Of a stretch of 64,000 bases of DNA, positions 23,068 to 36,139 are shown piece after piece; positions within the stretch are counted from its first letter, which is position 1; each line of letters opens with the position of its first letter. The stretch is from Viscum album. Its lineage: Eukaryota; Streptophyta; Magnoliopsida; Santalales; Viscaceae. A program made the translations under genes and the position numbers. The notes beneath the pieces were generated by a model. The model was not told the origin of the DNA. It did no database searches and was given only the letters and a program-made list of their open reading frames with translations. Location: NCBI GenBank assembly GCA_963277665.1, contig OY728120.1, positions 423,962,138 through 424,026,137 on the forward strand, written 5' to 3'.

Positions 23068-23897
23068 AAACTCCCATTTTTGTGCTTGGTTTACCAAATT
23101 GTGTAACCAAATTTTGTGGCATGATATACTAAATATGAGAAAAAATTAACAATTTATTATTCCTTTAAAAACCATAGGTTTTTCCATTTATAAAGGGCTC
23201 TCAAAACTATATCATTCGCTAAATCATATTAGTGACTCATGACGTTTATAAGTTGATATCAGATAATTATATATTTTTTGATCTTAAAAATCAAAATTTA
23301 TGACTCCTTTTTATTTATTCTTTTGAATGCTCTAATATTATTTTGAAAGGAACCATATATTTGGGCTTATATGCCAAGATATATGTGATTGAATTAGATT
23401 TTATATATTTTTATTATCCTTTATGTGGAAGACTAGAAGAGACATGATCTATGAGATCACATAACAGTTATTGACAAAAAACCATTGTATTTTGGTATAT
23501 TCTCTCTCATTACACTTACATTGATAATTTAATGGATTTTTTCTAAAATTTATTGATCATATTCATTGATGAAAACCATTTATAAAAACCATTTATAAAA
23601 CCCCCATAATTTTTGTTGCTTAATTAATTTCGTAAAGGTGACACCAAAAACATGATTAATGAATTAGTTAAATGAGGATTTTTATTAAATAATGAATTGG
23701 TTTATGAGAAAATGGAATGATAATGGTCGATGTGCATTCCTAATAAATTTAATGGTATCATTATTGGTTTATACATTGCTATAATTCCACTTATGGTACA
23801 CTATATCATGTTTCTATATAAAAACATGGGATTGGAGGAACATGTTTTTTCTCAAAAGTTGGACTGTTAAGGGGGGCCTCTTTGTTTAGGGAGGAAT

Positions 23898-24500
23898 TGT
23901 GCGTGTCTCATCAGTGTGTGTGAACATAACATGGGTGTTATTTTGGTGTGGGTTATTACTCTTATTTTATAATTATTACTCTGGATAATGAGTTTTATTA
24001 TCACTTCCCATTTTATATAAATTATTAGTTTTTTTTCTTAGTAGTGTATGTTGAAAGTCTCATGGGGGTTCCAACCAAGTCGATATACTCACCCCTAAAT
24101 ATGAACCTTAATGGATATCTAGATGTTTTATATCATGGTATTGGTGACATGATGATTTTATACTTCTTCAGTGTATAATAGTGATGTTGTGGTTGTTATT
24201 AGATATAGAATGGAGTTAGTCGAGTGTTTGTGTCTGTTGTAGTGCCACCTCAGTGCATGATTCATGATGTATATGGAATTTTTACACATATACATTGTTT
24301 CTTATTTTATCTTGGACTCCAATTATTATATTTTATATCTTTGGATTATTTTATTTTACTTCATGGATGAATTTATACATTCAATATTTTTTATCTATTC
24401 TAGGTAGTGTTTGTGGGTGTGTGTCTGTAAACGGTAAACCATCCCTCATTTATCTAACATGCCTTTAGAATTTATATTTAACATTCAATTTTTGGGGGAC
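23898..24500 (+). mobile_element. Possible decayed gypsy LTR fragment
   Basis: TGTGCGTGTCTC follows a purine stretch (AGGGAGGAAT). About 190 bp later GGGGGTTCC...TATACTCACCCC recurs, resembling the GGGGTTTCC...TATACTCACCC motif in the probable G1 LTR (6934-6965). Direction, length and family are guesses. Confidence 0.25.
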
Positions 24501-27500
24501 ATAACATATGGTATGGGTCATTTGGATTTTTTTCATGAAAAGTGGTTGGGATAGGGAAATTGTAATAATTGTATTTAAGCTCCCTAGTGTACTTCGAAAT
24601 AATATTACTTTAATTTACTCAATCGAAATATTTTTGGTTACCTTTCCATTGAATATTCCTATTCTACATTAATCATGATTCCCATGAGTGATAGGAATTC
24701 ATCACTCACATTTAACTTATTCACTTTATTTATTTCTTGTTTTTATATATCCTTGACTGTTATCTTTTTAAGGGAATTAGTTGATATTCCTTCTAGTTTC
24801 ATATATATCATTTTGGAAAAAAATCTCTAATAAAAATCCGTAATTGAAATCATTGATGACATTATTTATTTAAGAATAGGTACCTTTGGTTTATATTAAT
24901 ATGGAAATATCCCCAATATCATGTTGATGATTTAAAAATCCTTTATCTAATCACCAAGTCAATAAATTGATCTCACATCATAATTGATTTGATAAATGAA
25001 ACCACCAATGTTTTTATTTTTCTACATCATCAAATCCACAAGCCTATTGTATAATAAATGGTATATTTACTCACTTTACATTGTTTTACCTTTATAAATA
25101 TTAGAAAACTTATCCCGTATCATTTTATAATATATAAAACTAACCAACTTCATATAAATTTTATTTTATAGGTAATTGAATAATGAATTTTTTCTATTTC
25201 ATTATCGTTGATTGGATTTTGTATAAATATATCATGGAAAACTCTGTATGATCACTCATCTACGTTCCATGTACATGAAAGTGGAAAAAATTAACTCCAA
25301 CTGACCGTAGATGTGCTCAAATTCATTAATTTTGTATTTGGTAATTATATCCACTAAAAAGATGAAATAATTTTTCATCAGCCATGTTACCCATGTCAAT
25401 AATCACTTTTAGAAAAATTTATGAAATAAATAATATTTTAGATCTGATATAACTTTTTTAACCATAAGCCTTGAAGACAACCTAAGAAGGGGCAAAATAG
25501 GGTGTAAATTTATTTTCATGTATGACTATTCTTATCATGGTTTCAAGAATATCTTAAACCTATAAATTTCATAGAATAACTCACAATTTTAAAAAAAATT
25601 GAAAAAAATAGATATCAGGAAAATTCAACATAGTTTACAATAAAGAGAAACTTCCAAGGTCAATACACCCACTGTGATTCAATGTAGTAAAACTGCTACA
25701 CATTTTATATGTTTATAATGGTTAGAAATATATTACCAATAAACCAAGGATAAATTACCCTTATTATTATCCAAAATTATTATAATAATGTTATTCAAGA
25801 ACAAGTAGACATGTCGGTCCCTTACTATGATTAATAAGAATAATCAAACCACCATAAAATTGAGGGTGTTTTTTTTATGATTCAATATCCTGGATTAAAT
25901 CTAGATATTTTTTATATAGGGATACATATAATAAAATTGGAATAATAAAAATAATATTATTATGGTTTAATTACCTGATATTTTAAAATAGGAACAATTT
26001 GTTCAATAATGTATAACACACGCAACACCAAGCCTAAACGAACCATGAAATATTATTATTTAAATAAGATCATTATGACATAGCCGTTAAATTGGTGGGT
26101 ATTAATAGGATTGACTAATTTATAGATTTTATAAAAACGTTCCAATTAGTATACATTTATTTATAACTTTTTACTTTCTAATCACTTAATTTTAAGTAAA
26201 GTCATTTTATTCATTGAAAATATGTTTTCTTTAAAAAATATTTTTACTAATTTATATGAGAAAATAATATAATTAATTTTTTAATTTTTTTAGGAATTAT
26301 TTAAAAAAATGGGATTCATTTATGAAATCATCATACCTATATGAACATAGAGTAAAATATTTAGTTTTTTTTAGAAAATATTAATTTTTTAGTGAATAGT
26401 GAAAAATATTGATTTTTATATAATTTTAATATATTTTTAAAAAATTAAGTTATTTAAAATTTAAATTATTAATTTAATCTGAATAATTTTTTTATTTATA
26501 TTAATTCTAATTGATTACATTTAAATCATCTCTGTACTATATTTTGTATACGTTTATTGGTGGGCTTAAAAATATTTTTTTTTCTAAAAACTATTTTAAT
26601 TTTCATAACATTTCATCATTTTAATTAATTATAATAAAACATAATTAGGAATTGTTTAAATTAAATTTATATTATATATAAAAATATTTAATTAAATTCA
26701 TTAAATTTTTATTAAAATACATATAGGTATCATAAGATCATATTATGATTCAAAAATGCATTTATTAAAAGCTCGTTTATATGATAGGGCTGCATGTTTA
26801 ATTTAAAAAAAAATTGTGAAAATTTTATGAGTTGAATTTGGAAAATTTATTTCATATTTTTATTAATAAAAATTTATATTGTGTAATATATTAATCTTAA
26901 TTTTCTACCACAATCGATATTGAAAATTATGAAACACATTTACCCCATTTAAGGTAAAAACAAAATTACCGAGGGGTTAAACTAAAATGATAAGGGTTAA
27001 AAATGACCCAAAACTTGTAAAATTCATATTTTAAGGTTATATTAGACCTTATATCATATATTATCCTAAATCTATCCATTTTGGATAATTATAGTAGTAA
27101 TGATGTTTTTATTGAATACTTTTTTTATTAAATGTTCCAAATATGTTCTCTCCCAAAATATAATAGACCAGCACTCTACTATCATTTACATGCACCCGAA
27201 ACCCATTGGCTCATAAAATAACATCCTTAATTTCTTCACCTCATCCTAGAAGCATTTGTTTGATCATAAATCAATCATATTAATGATTTTGGTGAAAAAC
27301 TAAACAAGTTTCCTGAAGAATAGGTAACATCATTAAACTAACTACTTAATATTTTTATGATTATTTCATAATTTTATGATGTTATTTTCAAATAAAAGGA
27401 TTTATAAAATATATTTTTTATTTTAAAATGGGAAAGATTATTTTCCTAAATATTTTTTTAATCTTTTTAAAAATATTGTTGTTCATAAAAAACAACCTTT

Positions 27501-29359
27501 AATGTTATATAATGTATATAAATAATGTTTGTATGTATCATAAATATATTCCTTCCTAAACCAACATTAAATTTGTGGGATAATACATATCTTATGATAC
27601 TTTTTCAAATTCATTCATTATGAAATATCCTTTTGTTATGTTATGAATCAATATTATGCAACTCATTTTCTTTCCATGGGTATTCTTATATTATACCTTA
27701 TAATTGATTATATTTATGATTTAGACACTGATCATGGACATATTATAAAGGGTTCACCCTGATATTTCTCTAATACATTGGATAAATAATTAGTCCCATG
27801 AAGAATCATGTTTGTGATTAGGGATTAAACCTAATATCCTGTTGTACTTTCCCCATTATGTTATATTTTCTTGGAAGTTGGCCTTGAATCATGTTTATGT
27901 CATGTTTTGTGTTCCTTCTATATTTCCTATAATACCATGATATTATGAAAAAATGTTCTATATTCTATGATTCCAACAGATGAGTCATGTGATTTCTCTT
28001 TTATTATATTATATTATATCTTTGATTCACTCATTATGTTTCATTATCATGTTTATTCCCTTACCATTTTTTATATTTCCCCTTTATTTTTTGTATTCCC
28101 TATGTTATCCCATGTAGTTTTAGGAGATCTAAAGGATTTATGAGCTCATTATGGGGATGAAAATAAAAACACTAATTCTATGTTTTTGTTCACATTGATG
28201 TATTATGATCTTAGTCTTCAAAGACACATTCCATCATAATATTTAAATTTTTATTGATATATGTTTATGTTGAATAATCATGTAATAATATCTGTAATAT
28301 GAAATAGTCATTATAAATATACCCTACACATGGATGAAATCCAAAAATTATGAAATGGAATAATCTCGATCTTTAAAGAAAATGCATCTATTACTCTTTA
28401 AATAACTCCAACAATACAAAATCAATCATTATTTTTTTATATTCTCTAAAAACGTTCTCCATATCTACTAATTACTGTAATCCAAATTTTATTTACCTTC
28501 AATTTTTCTTCAAAAATTGTCCTCCTTAGAATAATAATTTACATAACTTCATTAACCTCTATGTTCATCCATAATATATGAGATAAATAGACCATGAAAA
28601 ACTCGTAATATAACTATAAATACAGATATAAAACATGATATGGTTACATATATTTTGTCTTTCAAGGGTTTCCTTCAAGAATAAAAACTCAATCAAAATA
28701 CTTTTTCCTTTTATATGACCTTGATGACTCCACCATTACATTCTAATTAGTCATGGATCCTATATACTTCTATATATTCATAGATTTTGTTTAAATTATG
28801 ATCTTTGATCTCTAAAAAATCTACGATGATGATGGTGAATTCATGAAAAAGTTATTGATAAGACAATTATGAAAAGAGTTTTCTAACTATAACAAAAACT
28901 AATTTAAATTTTAACAAATAATATCCAAAATTATAAAAGATTAAGACCATTTCATATGACATCCTACAACCTCAATTTACAACTATTAACTTCTATAAAA
29001 CAAAACACCTTGCAAATATGATTAATCAAATTGTTCATTTAATCCAAAATTTTTCCCCACAAAAGCATAAGTTATACCATTATCAAAACTATTGTCACAG
29101 GTTTAAATGGTTGTTTTATATTATAAGCTGAAGAAATAGTTATTTACAAAGGATTTTGTGCTAGGATATATATTATTCCATTATGATTATTACATGGATG
29201 AGTATAATTGTTTTTATATAGGTTGGTGATGAATTTACCAGTTTCAATGAGTTTTTTAGTTATGTATTTTTTCAGTAAATATTTAAATTACAACTTCTCC
29301 ATTTTCCTAAAATAAGAAAAGGAAAAAAAGGGAGTGATTTATTTATATATTTCCTGTTT

Positions 29360-29364
29360 TTAAG
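29360..29364. other. G2 left target-site duplication (candidate)
   Basis: TTAAG before the 5' LTR compares with TGAAG after the 3' LTR (39,439-39,443). Four of five bases match. Confidence 0.5.
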
Positions 29365-31339
29365 TGTAAGAACCTGAATCTTCTTTTCCAGTATGAATCA
29401 TGTTTTTATTGTTTTTTGAGAAAAAGTGGCATTTCTATAAATTTTAGGAGTACACACCATGTCCTTTAAGTACACGCCTTGTACTCGGTTACCACAGGTG
29501 ATTGTGTACTAGTCAGGTAATGGGAAAGTACATGGATATGTTTGGTGACCTAGAGACCACCTAAAGAGGAGGTCAGAAAAAGAAAGTTCGCACAATGTAC
29601 TTTTAAATAACACGTCATATAATTTTCTAATTAAATGTTCTGGGTTCACATATGATGGTCAGAACACATTTCCACTCAACCTATTTCATCCAGGAGCATC
29701 TATACGGCTGTGGATCTTCTTTTATTTCCTGATTCGCCATCCGTTCTCATAATCTACCACCATCTATTGCGTTGGAATCACACCAGTGAGTTCTCTTTTC
29801 TTCTTGAACATCATCTCTTGATTTCTCCTCTCACACGAGTTATCCTTGGTTGAAAATATTTAGTATTTTTGTAGATTTATGATTTTATTGGGTGATTAAA
29901 GGCCTGAGGGTCACATATATCCATCTCACGACATCGAGGTTGGTGTTTTGTGCTTTTCTGTAGTTATTCATTGAGTTATATGTGCAAAAGTTCCTAATTC
30001 CCTTGTTTGGGGTATTGCATATTTATGGGTGTTAGACCTGTTATTGGAAAATAAGCCTTATTTTTTTGGATAGAGGTTAATTGTTTATGTATAGGGTTAA
30101 CTTTTCCATGCTATGTATTTTTTCCCCTGATTGCTTGTTTTTGACTATTTGGTCGAGCATTGCCTATTAGGCTGCTACTTTATTTTCCATGCCTAGTATT
30201 GTTAGGATGGAGTGATTTTAGCTGACATGATATAAGATACCATAGACTATTTATCCAAGTAGTTCATGAGGTTTACATTGGCTGTCACATATCGGTTGTG
30301 GACAATTAACTTACATAGGGTTGTGGGAACCTGGTGTAGTAGACCATATAGAGAATGGACATTGAGGGATTCTCCCGAGTGTCTATTTTACTGTTACATT
30401 GTGAGAACATAGGGGGATGTACATTGTTCTCCATCAAAGTGTCTGTAGTTTCCTCGATACGGACCACAAGGGGAATTGGATGTTGAGTGCTTCCTCAGAG
30501 TGCTTATTAGTTACCGATATGTGACCACAGAGGTAATTGACAGGGAGTGCTTCCTCAGAGAGTCTTTTCTAAAGAAGAACCAAAGGGGTTAGACTATGTT
30601 TACATCCCAAAGGGTTTCTTGTGGTTGTTTGGTTTAACTAAACGGGTTAGTCTGTGTGTACTTCCTAGAGGGTTACCTATTTTTGATTGGATTCTATTGA
30701 TATATTAAAAATAATGGAATTGAAATTATAGGATTGTTACTATGTGTACTTCCTTGTTTACTTCTTCATTTTGTTTATTTTCTCCCATATATATTAAATT
30801 ATTATTTGGCATAGATCTTTGGGTGGTTGCCTATTGGGATTAATCTCACACCCTGTTTGGGTCAGGCTTTTGGGCCCAAACAGATTATATTGTTGTAGGT
30901 TTAGATAAGGGAAATAGCCCTTATACTTTAGGCACATGATTACTGTAGAGCTAGGGAGTATGGGACCAAGATGAGGCTTACGATGCTGTGGAGCTGTTAA
31001 CTTTTTTTCTTTTGTACTTTGGTTTAGTAATGTATTCTAGCATTTTGACTTGTTTGGTTGCTTTCCTAGAGATATGTATCATGCATCATTTATATATATG
31101 TACTCCATTTGTTATTACTTTCATTGTATATTTATTGAATGTTTTACTACTTAAGCTATTATTATCTATTTTATATTCACTGTGTTACTCTGCCAATGAG
31201 GTCATATTTTTCCCACTATCACACCCAAGGTCATCGCTGCAAATCGGCAGCCTCTGGATTATGGGGACATGCGCTTGAGGCCATGTGACCAACGGGGTAT
31301 GGGGCACCTCTGGGTGGCACCCAGAACTAGGATGGTACA
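29365..31339 (+). repeat. G2 5' LTR
   Basis: Starts TGTAAGAACCTGAATC and ends GGATGGTACA, just before the PBS. Paired with 37,473-39,438. It contains palindromic TACACACCAT/TACACGCCTTGTAC motifs near its start (29,451-29,484), a ~60-bp repeat array (30,350-30,680) and TTTATATATATG near 31,090, which may be the TATA region. Confidence 0.92.
30350..30680 (+). repeat. ~60-bp diverged tandem repeat in G2 5' LTR
   Basis: Six diverged units begin near 30,357, 30,418, 30,478, 30,539, 30,592 and 30,650, each of the type TTGAGTGCTTCCTCAGAGTG...GACCACAGGGGAATTGGA. The equivalent array lies in the 3' LTR at about 38,450-38,775, so it predates insertion. Confidence 0.75.
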
Positions 31340-31342
31340 AAG

Positions 31343-31353
31343 TGGTATCAGAG
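31343..31353 (+). other. G2 primer-binding site
   Basis: TGGTATCAGAG lies three bases after the LTR end and matches the plant initiator Met tRNA 3' end complement. It sets the plus orientation. Confidence 0.9.
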
Positions 31354-32804
31354 GAATTATTTTCTTATTGACTTGCTGTTTGGAGCCTATATCCAAGGAT
31401 ATGAAGGAATAGAAATTTGGTAAGAAGTTGTGCCCGAGAGTAGCTAACTCGTGTACGGGGAAAATCCAATTTTCCTTGGTTATTTCAATTTTTTTGGGTT
31501 TTCAATTTTATAGTTGATTTTATTTCAACGTTGGGTGATTCACAGGTATTGTGTTATGAAGATTGATGTTATTGAGGAATCATTTCTGTTGCTACCAGAT
31601 GAGATGAGGTTATTCCATCTCATGCATCATATAGGCAGTGGCTAAAGATCACATGTCATCCATTATTTCTGTTCCATTTGGGGTGCATTAGTGATTGAAT
31701 GTTGTTGTGATAGATGTTGTGCTAGATATGTATGATGTTGTGATATATGCCTTGATAGAATACCTACTTTTTGATATGGTATTGGTTTGTGTAATGGTTT
31801 GTTTTAATGGAATCCAAACTTTTGTTCTTGAGGTGTTATGGGCCCTCATGAACTAGAATATGGTCTATCATTGCTCTGTTATGTTTATATATAACATGCA
31901 TAAGATACCACGATTTGATTCTCGGGGAGTATGGGCCCTCACAGATTGGAATTTGGCACTTTAATGTTCATTTCAGTGTATTTTTGGGCCTCTAGAGTCG
32001 TTTCTAAGGCTTACTATCTAGAAGAACCCAGAATACATAGTGTGTAATGATAAATACATTCCATGTGTACTTCTATTCATAAAGGAACTGTTATTCTTAT
32101 GTACACACCGTGTAAAAAATATACAGGCCATGTAGTCTCTAACCGTGTCACTGTATGTGTTGGTAGAGACACGGGGTTGGGAAATATTTGGTGGAACACG
32201 CCATGTTCTTGATGTACATGTCATCTTGTGAAGACCATGTGTCCACCCATGTGACTAACGACACGGACGGATAAAAAATAATTTATACACGTCATGTCAA
32301 GTATGAATACCCTGTGTAGTGTAACACATGTATCTGGATATGTAACGAACAAAAAAGGTTAGTGAAATCATTCTAGTACACATCTTGTCTGGCACAAACA
32401 TGCTGTGTAGAGTCAGCCATGTAACCGGCTGTGTAATTAACAACACGGGTCAGTAAAGTTCATCTGGTACACGCCGTCTCTGTCACTAAAACGCTATATA
32501 TTCTTGGTCTAGGGAAACTGTATGTCCTAGAAATGTAGAAGAGCATGGGAAAGGAAAGGGGATTCAAGTACATAATGTGTGTCAGGACAACACGTCGTGT
32601 GTTTGGGGTGTTACACGGCCTGGGTCGGAAAAAGCACACGCAGATGTCAAGGATTAAGGGAACACACCATTTAGGCATTTTACACACCATGTACCCATGT
32701 TTTTAAAGACATGAATGCTTTCTTTCTGTATTTCCCTTCTTACACTTGTATGTTTCACTCCATGTTAATCTTGATCTAGGGTGTGCACTTGACCTTTCAG
32801 AGCC
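31354..32804 (+). other. G2 untranslated leader with dispersed palindromic motifs
   Basis: About 1.45 kb between PBS and gag. From about 32,100 to 32,694 at least nine variants of the near-palindrome TACACACCRTGTA occur, for example 32,101-32,114, 32,195-32,208, 32,285-32,297, 32,468-32,480, 32,588-32,601 and 32,681-32,694. Related GTGTAATTAACAACACGG forms also occur. No protein is encoded. Confidence 0.7.
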
Positions 32805-33760
32805 ATGCCACCGAGACGTCCTCCAGTTGTCCACGAGTTACAGGGCAGTGATCAGACATCAGATATGGCTGATTTGGGATTACCAGTAGATCCTACAGTT
32901 TTTACAGACATGGCACCAGCCATCATTATAGACATAGGTGCTAATGCAATATTCCAAGAGGACTTTATTAGGTTCATGTAAACCTTCCAAGGAGTACCAC
33001 ATCGTACCCCTTCTATAGCAAAGTTGACGTCGGTTTCCCAGAAGTAGCCACCTCTCACCTTTATAAGGGAAGGATGACATCAAGCTTCAGAGTCATTGTT
33101 AGAATCTATGCTTTCTATCTTTGAGAATCTGGAGATGCCTCCAGAGAGGTGGGTGAAGCTTGCTACAAACATTTTTCGAGATTCTACTAAGAGATGGTGG
33201 GATGTGATCACACAAGCGGGACGCCAACAAGTTATGGCATGGGATGAGTTCAAGTGAGCCTTCTATGACTAATTATACCTAGAGACATTGAGGGCTGATA
33301 GAACTTGAGAGTTCATGAGTCTGGAGATGGGTACTCTTTCAGTTGTGTAGTATTCTTCTCTCTTCACAGAGCTGAAGCGCTTCACACATATTCCAGGAGG
33401 TGATGAGTTATTCCTAGCAAGGAAGTTTGAGGATGATCTCTAGCATGACATTCGATCTTAGTTGAACATCTTTAGGTTGACTTCCATCACATCTATAGTC
33501 AACCAGGCACTAATCACATAGCACAATCTGAGGGACTCTGGAGTGGTGATCCATGGAGGTTCGACGTCCAGAGTTAGAAACCCTCCTACTAACAGCAGGA
33601 AGCAACGTAGAGATTTTACTCATGAGGACCCAAGGAGGTGGGAAACTTCTTCTGGTAACCATGGGGTGTTCTACTAGTGCGGGAATAGCGGGAATATGGG
33701 GTCACTTTGCCCGACAGACTAATTGGAGTGCTGATAATGTGGCATGATGGGCCATCTTTT
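32805..33760 (+). pseudogene. G2 gag remnant
   Basis: ATG at 32,805 reads MPPRRPPVVHELQGSDQ, a usual gypsy Gag N-terminus. Further on are PPERWVKLATNIFRDSTKRW, the W..V...F..EF core of the retrotransposon gag domain, and LKRFTHIPGGDELFLARKFEDDL. Near 33,668-33,720 CSTSAGIAGIWGHFARQ is a degraded CCHC zinc knuckle with several ligands lost. Stops interrupt the frame at least six times. Gag would build particles and bind RNA. Confidence 0.82.
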
Positions 33761-34001
33761 GCATTTCTATCAGTTTTTCTCACCAGTAGCTGGTGATAGG
33801 GGTTCTTCTATTAATCATCATTCATGAGTAGCACCACCAGTTTCTCATCAGTTAGGGAACTGGTGCTCTTCTGGTCATTCCAGCTGAGGTGGAGGTCATG
33901 GATGTGGTAGCTAGTCGCCAGGCCTTCAACGACAATAGGGTGGATCAACACAGGGTGGTTAGAAAGGGTCACAGGGCTGTGATGTAGGTCAGACTTTTGC
34001 A

Positions 34002-34330
34002 ATGGAGGAGACCCTACAGGAGCAGGATCTAGGACCCACTATAGTTCGAGGTATGATCCTAATTTCCTTAGTTTTAGCATCTTCTCTTTTCGATATAGGG
34101 GAATCCTATAACTTTATATGTTTTGCTATTGTGGAGAGCCTTGGGCTCTGTATCATTTCTCTTTCTGATATATTAATGCTAGAAACACTTTTGGGGATAA
34201 GAATGGCTAGTATACGTTAGTGTAAGGAGTGGCCTCTCGAGGTTCGTGGGTGTCACTTCCTATGGGACCTTTATGTCCTAGTGATGATAGGCTATGATTT
34301 ATTTCTCAAAGTGGAGTGGTTTTTTCCTTC
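34002..34330 (+). pseudogene. G2 aspartic protease remnant
   Basis: The open stretch 34,002-34,220 contains IVRGMILISLVLASSLFDIG, matching VV.G.ILV....A..LFDSGA. The active-site Asp is kept but Ser of DSG is Ile (DIG at 34,092-34,100). A later GYDLFLKVEWF matches the GMDWL motif. A stop before it breaks the frame. Confidence 0.78.
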
Positions 34331-34526
34331 TAGGTAGTTTTAAATTGAAATCACTCTAGGGTGAGTTTCACATCACCAAAGGGTGAATCGTTTCTTCATA
34401 AGGGCAAGTGGGATGTCCAGGCGACAGAGCAGGACCTGAGAATATTAGGTTGGGAAGAGTTAAAACCCAGATTGATATTCTATATCTAGATGACCAGGGA
34501 ACTTCATAGATGGACTTTCCTCCATT

Positions 34527-35330
34527 TGTGGATCATATCATGGAAGTCTTTTGAGAGGATTTTTCATGTTTTCCTCTTGAGAGAGAGGTGGATTTTTTTA
34601 TCAAGCTCATGCTAGGAGTGGCGCTGGTGTCCATACCTCCTTATAGGATTTCTACAACAAAGTTGTAGGAGCTTAAAAAGCCATTGGAGGAGTTACATGA
34701 AATGGGTTTCATCTGACCCAGTACTTCTCCTTGGGGTTCACCTATCCTATTTTCATAAAAGACAGATGATACCCTCATACATTGTTTGGATTATCGGATG
34801 TTGAACCAGTTGACAATCAAGAACTGATATCCCTTATCGTGGAATGATGATCTATTTGATCAGCTTCAAGGAGCCCGAGTGTTCACAAATACTGAATTGA
34901 GAACCTTTTATCATAAGTTTCACATTATACCATCAGATATACCTCTTATAGCCTTTCGGAGAAGGTATAGTCTGTACGTGTATCTGGTTGTTTCATTCGG
35001 TATCACGAACGTGCCTGCAGTTTTCATGGAACCAATGAACCAAGTGTTCCATCCATACATGGATTACTTCTTGGTGGTCTTCATGGAAGATATCTTGGTG
35101 TACTATCACACTTGACATGACCATAAAACACATCTTGAGATCATTTTGAGTACACTGAGAGAGCATAAATTATATGCTAGGCTCTCAAAATTCTAGTTTT
35201 GGATGGACCTGATTCACTTATTAGGTCATGTTATCTCAGAGGTAGGAGTATTAGTAGACCTAGGGAAAGTGAGAGGAGTAGTTTCTTAGGAGCAGCTAAA
35301 TAATTTCATTGAGTTACAATGTTTTCTAGG
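34527..35330 (+). pseudogene. G2 reverse transcriptase remnant, FIDD changed to FMED
   Basis: The RT follows REVDFFIKLMLGVALVSIPP with PSTSPWGSPILFS, LDYRMLNQLTIKN and then an open stretch at 34,879-35,115. That stretch contains ELRTFYHKFHI, FGITNVPAVFMEPMNQVF and VVFMEDILVY. The catalytic (F/Y)xDD box is FMED (35,080-35,091), so the first Asp is now Glu. Unlike G1, the connection region (GHVISEVGVLVDLGK, FLGMVGYCMLLIHDF) is present. Stops in at least five places inactivate it. Confidence 0.9.
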
Positions 35331-35384
35331 GATGGTTGGTTACTGCATGCTTTTGATACATGACTTTTCATGCTTAGCAGTACC

Positions 35385-35865
35385 ACTAACAAGCCTGACT
35401 AAGAAGGGTGTAAAGTACTGGTGGTTATATTGTTGTGATTCAGCCTTTCTGGAGATGAAAGGGATGTTGAATTCCACACTGATACTAATATTTCTAGAGC
35501 CTAGCAAGATCTATACTGTTTACTATGATGCATCACATATAAAGGTGGGAGTAGTTCTTATGCAGGGAGTAGGGGTCGTTTCATATGAGTCTCAACAGTT
35601 GAGGCCACATTAAAGAAATTACCTGACGCACAATCTCGAGTTGGCTATAGTTTTTCATGATTTACGCTATTGGAGAAACTACATGTTGGGAGATCATTTT
35701 GTGGTTTTCAACAACCACAAAATGCTCAAGTAAATCTTCACACGACATGACCTGAATTTGAGACAGTGATATCGGCTTCAGTACCTTCATTATTTTGACC
35801 TTGATCTTACCTACACGCCTGGTAAGGGCAACACAGTGGCTGAAGCATTGAGCATGAGAACTCAG
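35385..35865 (+). pseudogene. G2 RNase H remnant
   Basis: PLTSLTKKGVKYWWLYCCDS and FLEMKGMLNSTLILIFLEPS lead to VYYDASHIKVGVVLMQG, the RNase H core with the first Asp, then ESQQLRPH. After a stop, THNLELAIVFHDLRYWRNYM keeps the Glu. FNNHKML replaces TDHKSL, with Asp lost. TYTPGKGNTVAEALS ends the domain. Confidence 0.88.
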
Positions 35866-36139
35866 ATAAAGGTAGTTCATGAAGCCAGTAGCGAGTGGCA
35901 GCTTATGGTTCTGTTCTCTGAGATTCATTTGGAGGTGCACGACAGACAGGGGCGGACGTTTCTATCTTCTATAGCTATTACCTCTACTCTTCTTGGTCGA
36001 GTGAGAATGAGATAGCTATCATATTCTGAAGGCCTATCCTATGGGAGAGTGTGTCAGGAGAGGACCCCATTACTGGATGGACCACATGTAAGGATGAGAT
36101 CTTGAATTTTCATGGGCGTGTATGGGTGTCATAAAACAT

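Larger units (their letters stand above)
23068..29364. other. AT-rich interval, largely unassigned old repeat debris
   Basis: Six kilobases without a usable ORF. A PPT-like motif sits at its left edge. A possible gypsy LTR start lies at 23,898. Elsewhere I see only long A/T runs and short low-complexity segments (for example 26,200-26,900). It probably includes the rest of the G3 LTR and other very old insertions, but I cannot support any specific domain. Confidence 0.5.

Noticed and set aside
9176..23072. 5-bp target duplication around C1
   Set aside because: Flanks TAAAT and AAACT do not match convincingly, and the right flank looks like a PPT.
23540..23620. FIDHIH reading as a gypsy RT active site
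   Set aside because: The flanking residues do not follow the RT pattern and no neighbouring RT motif is present.
30350..30680. CRISPR-like spaced repeats
   Set aside because: Units are contiguous, diverged and within a plant LTR; no repeat-spacer structure.
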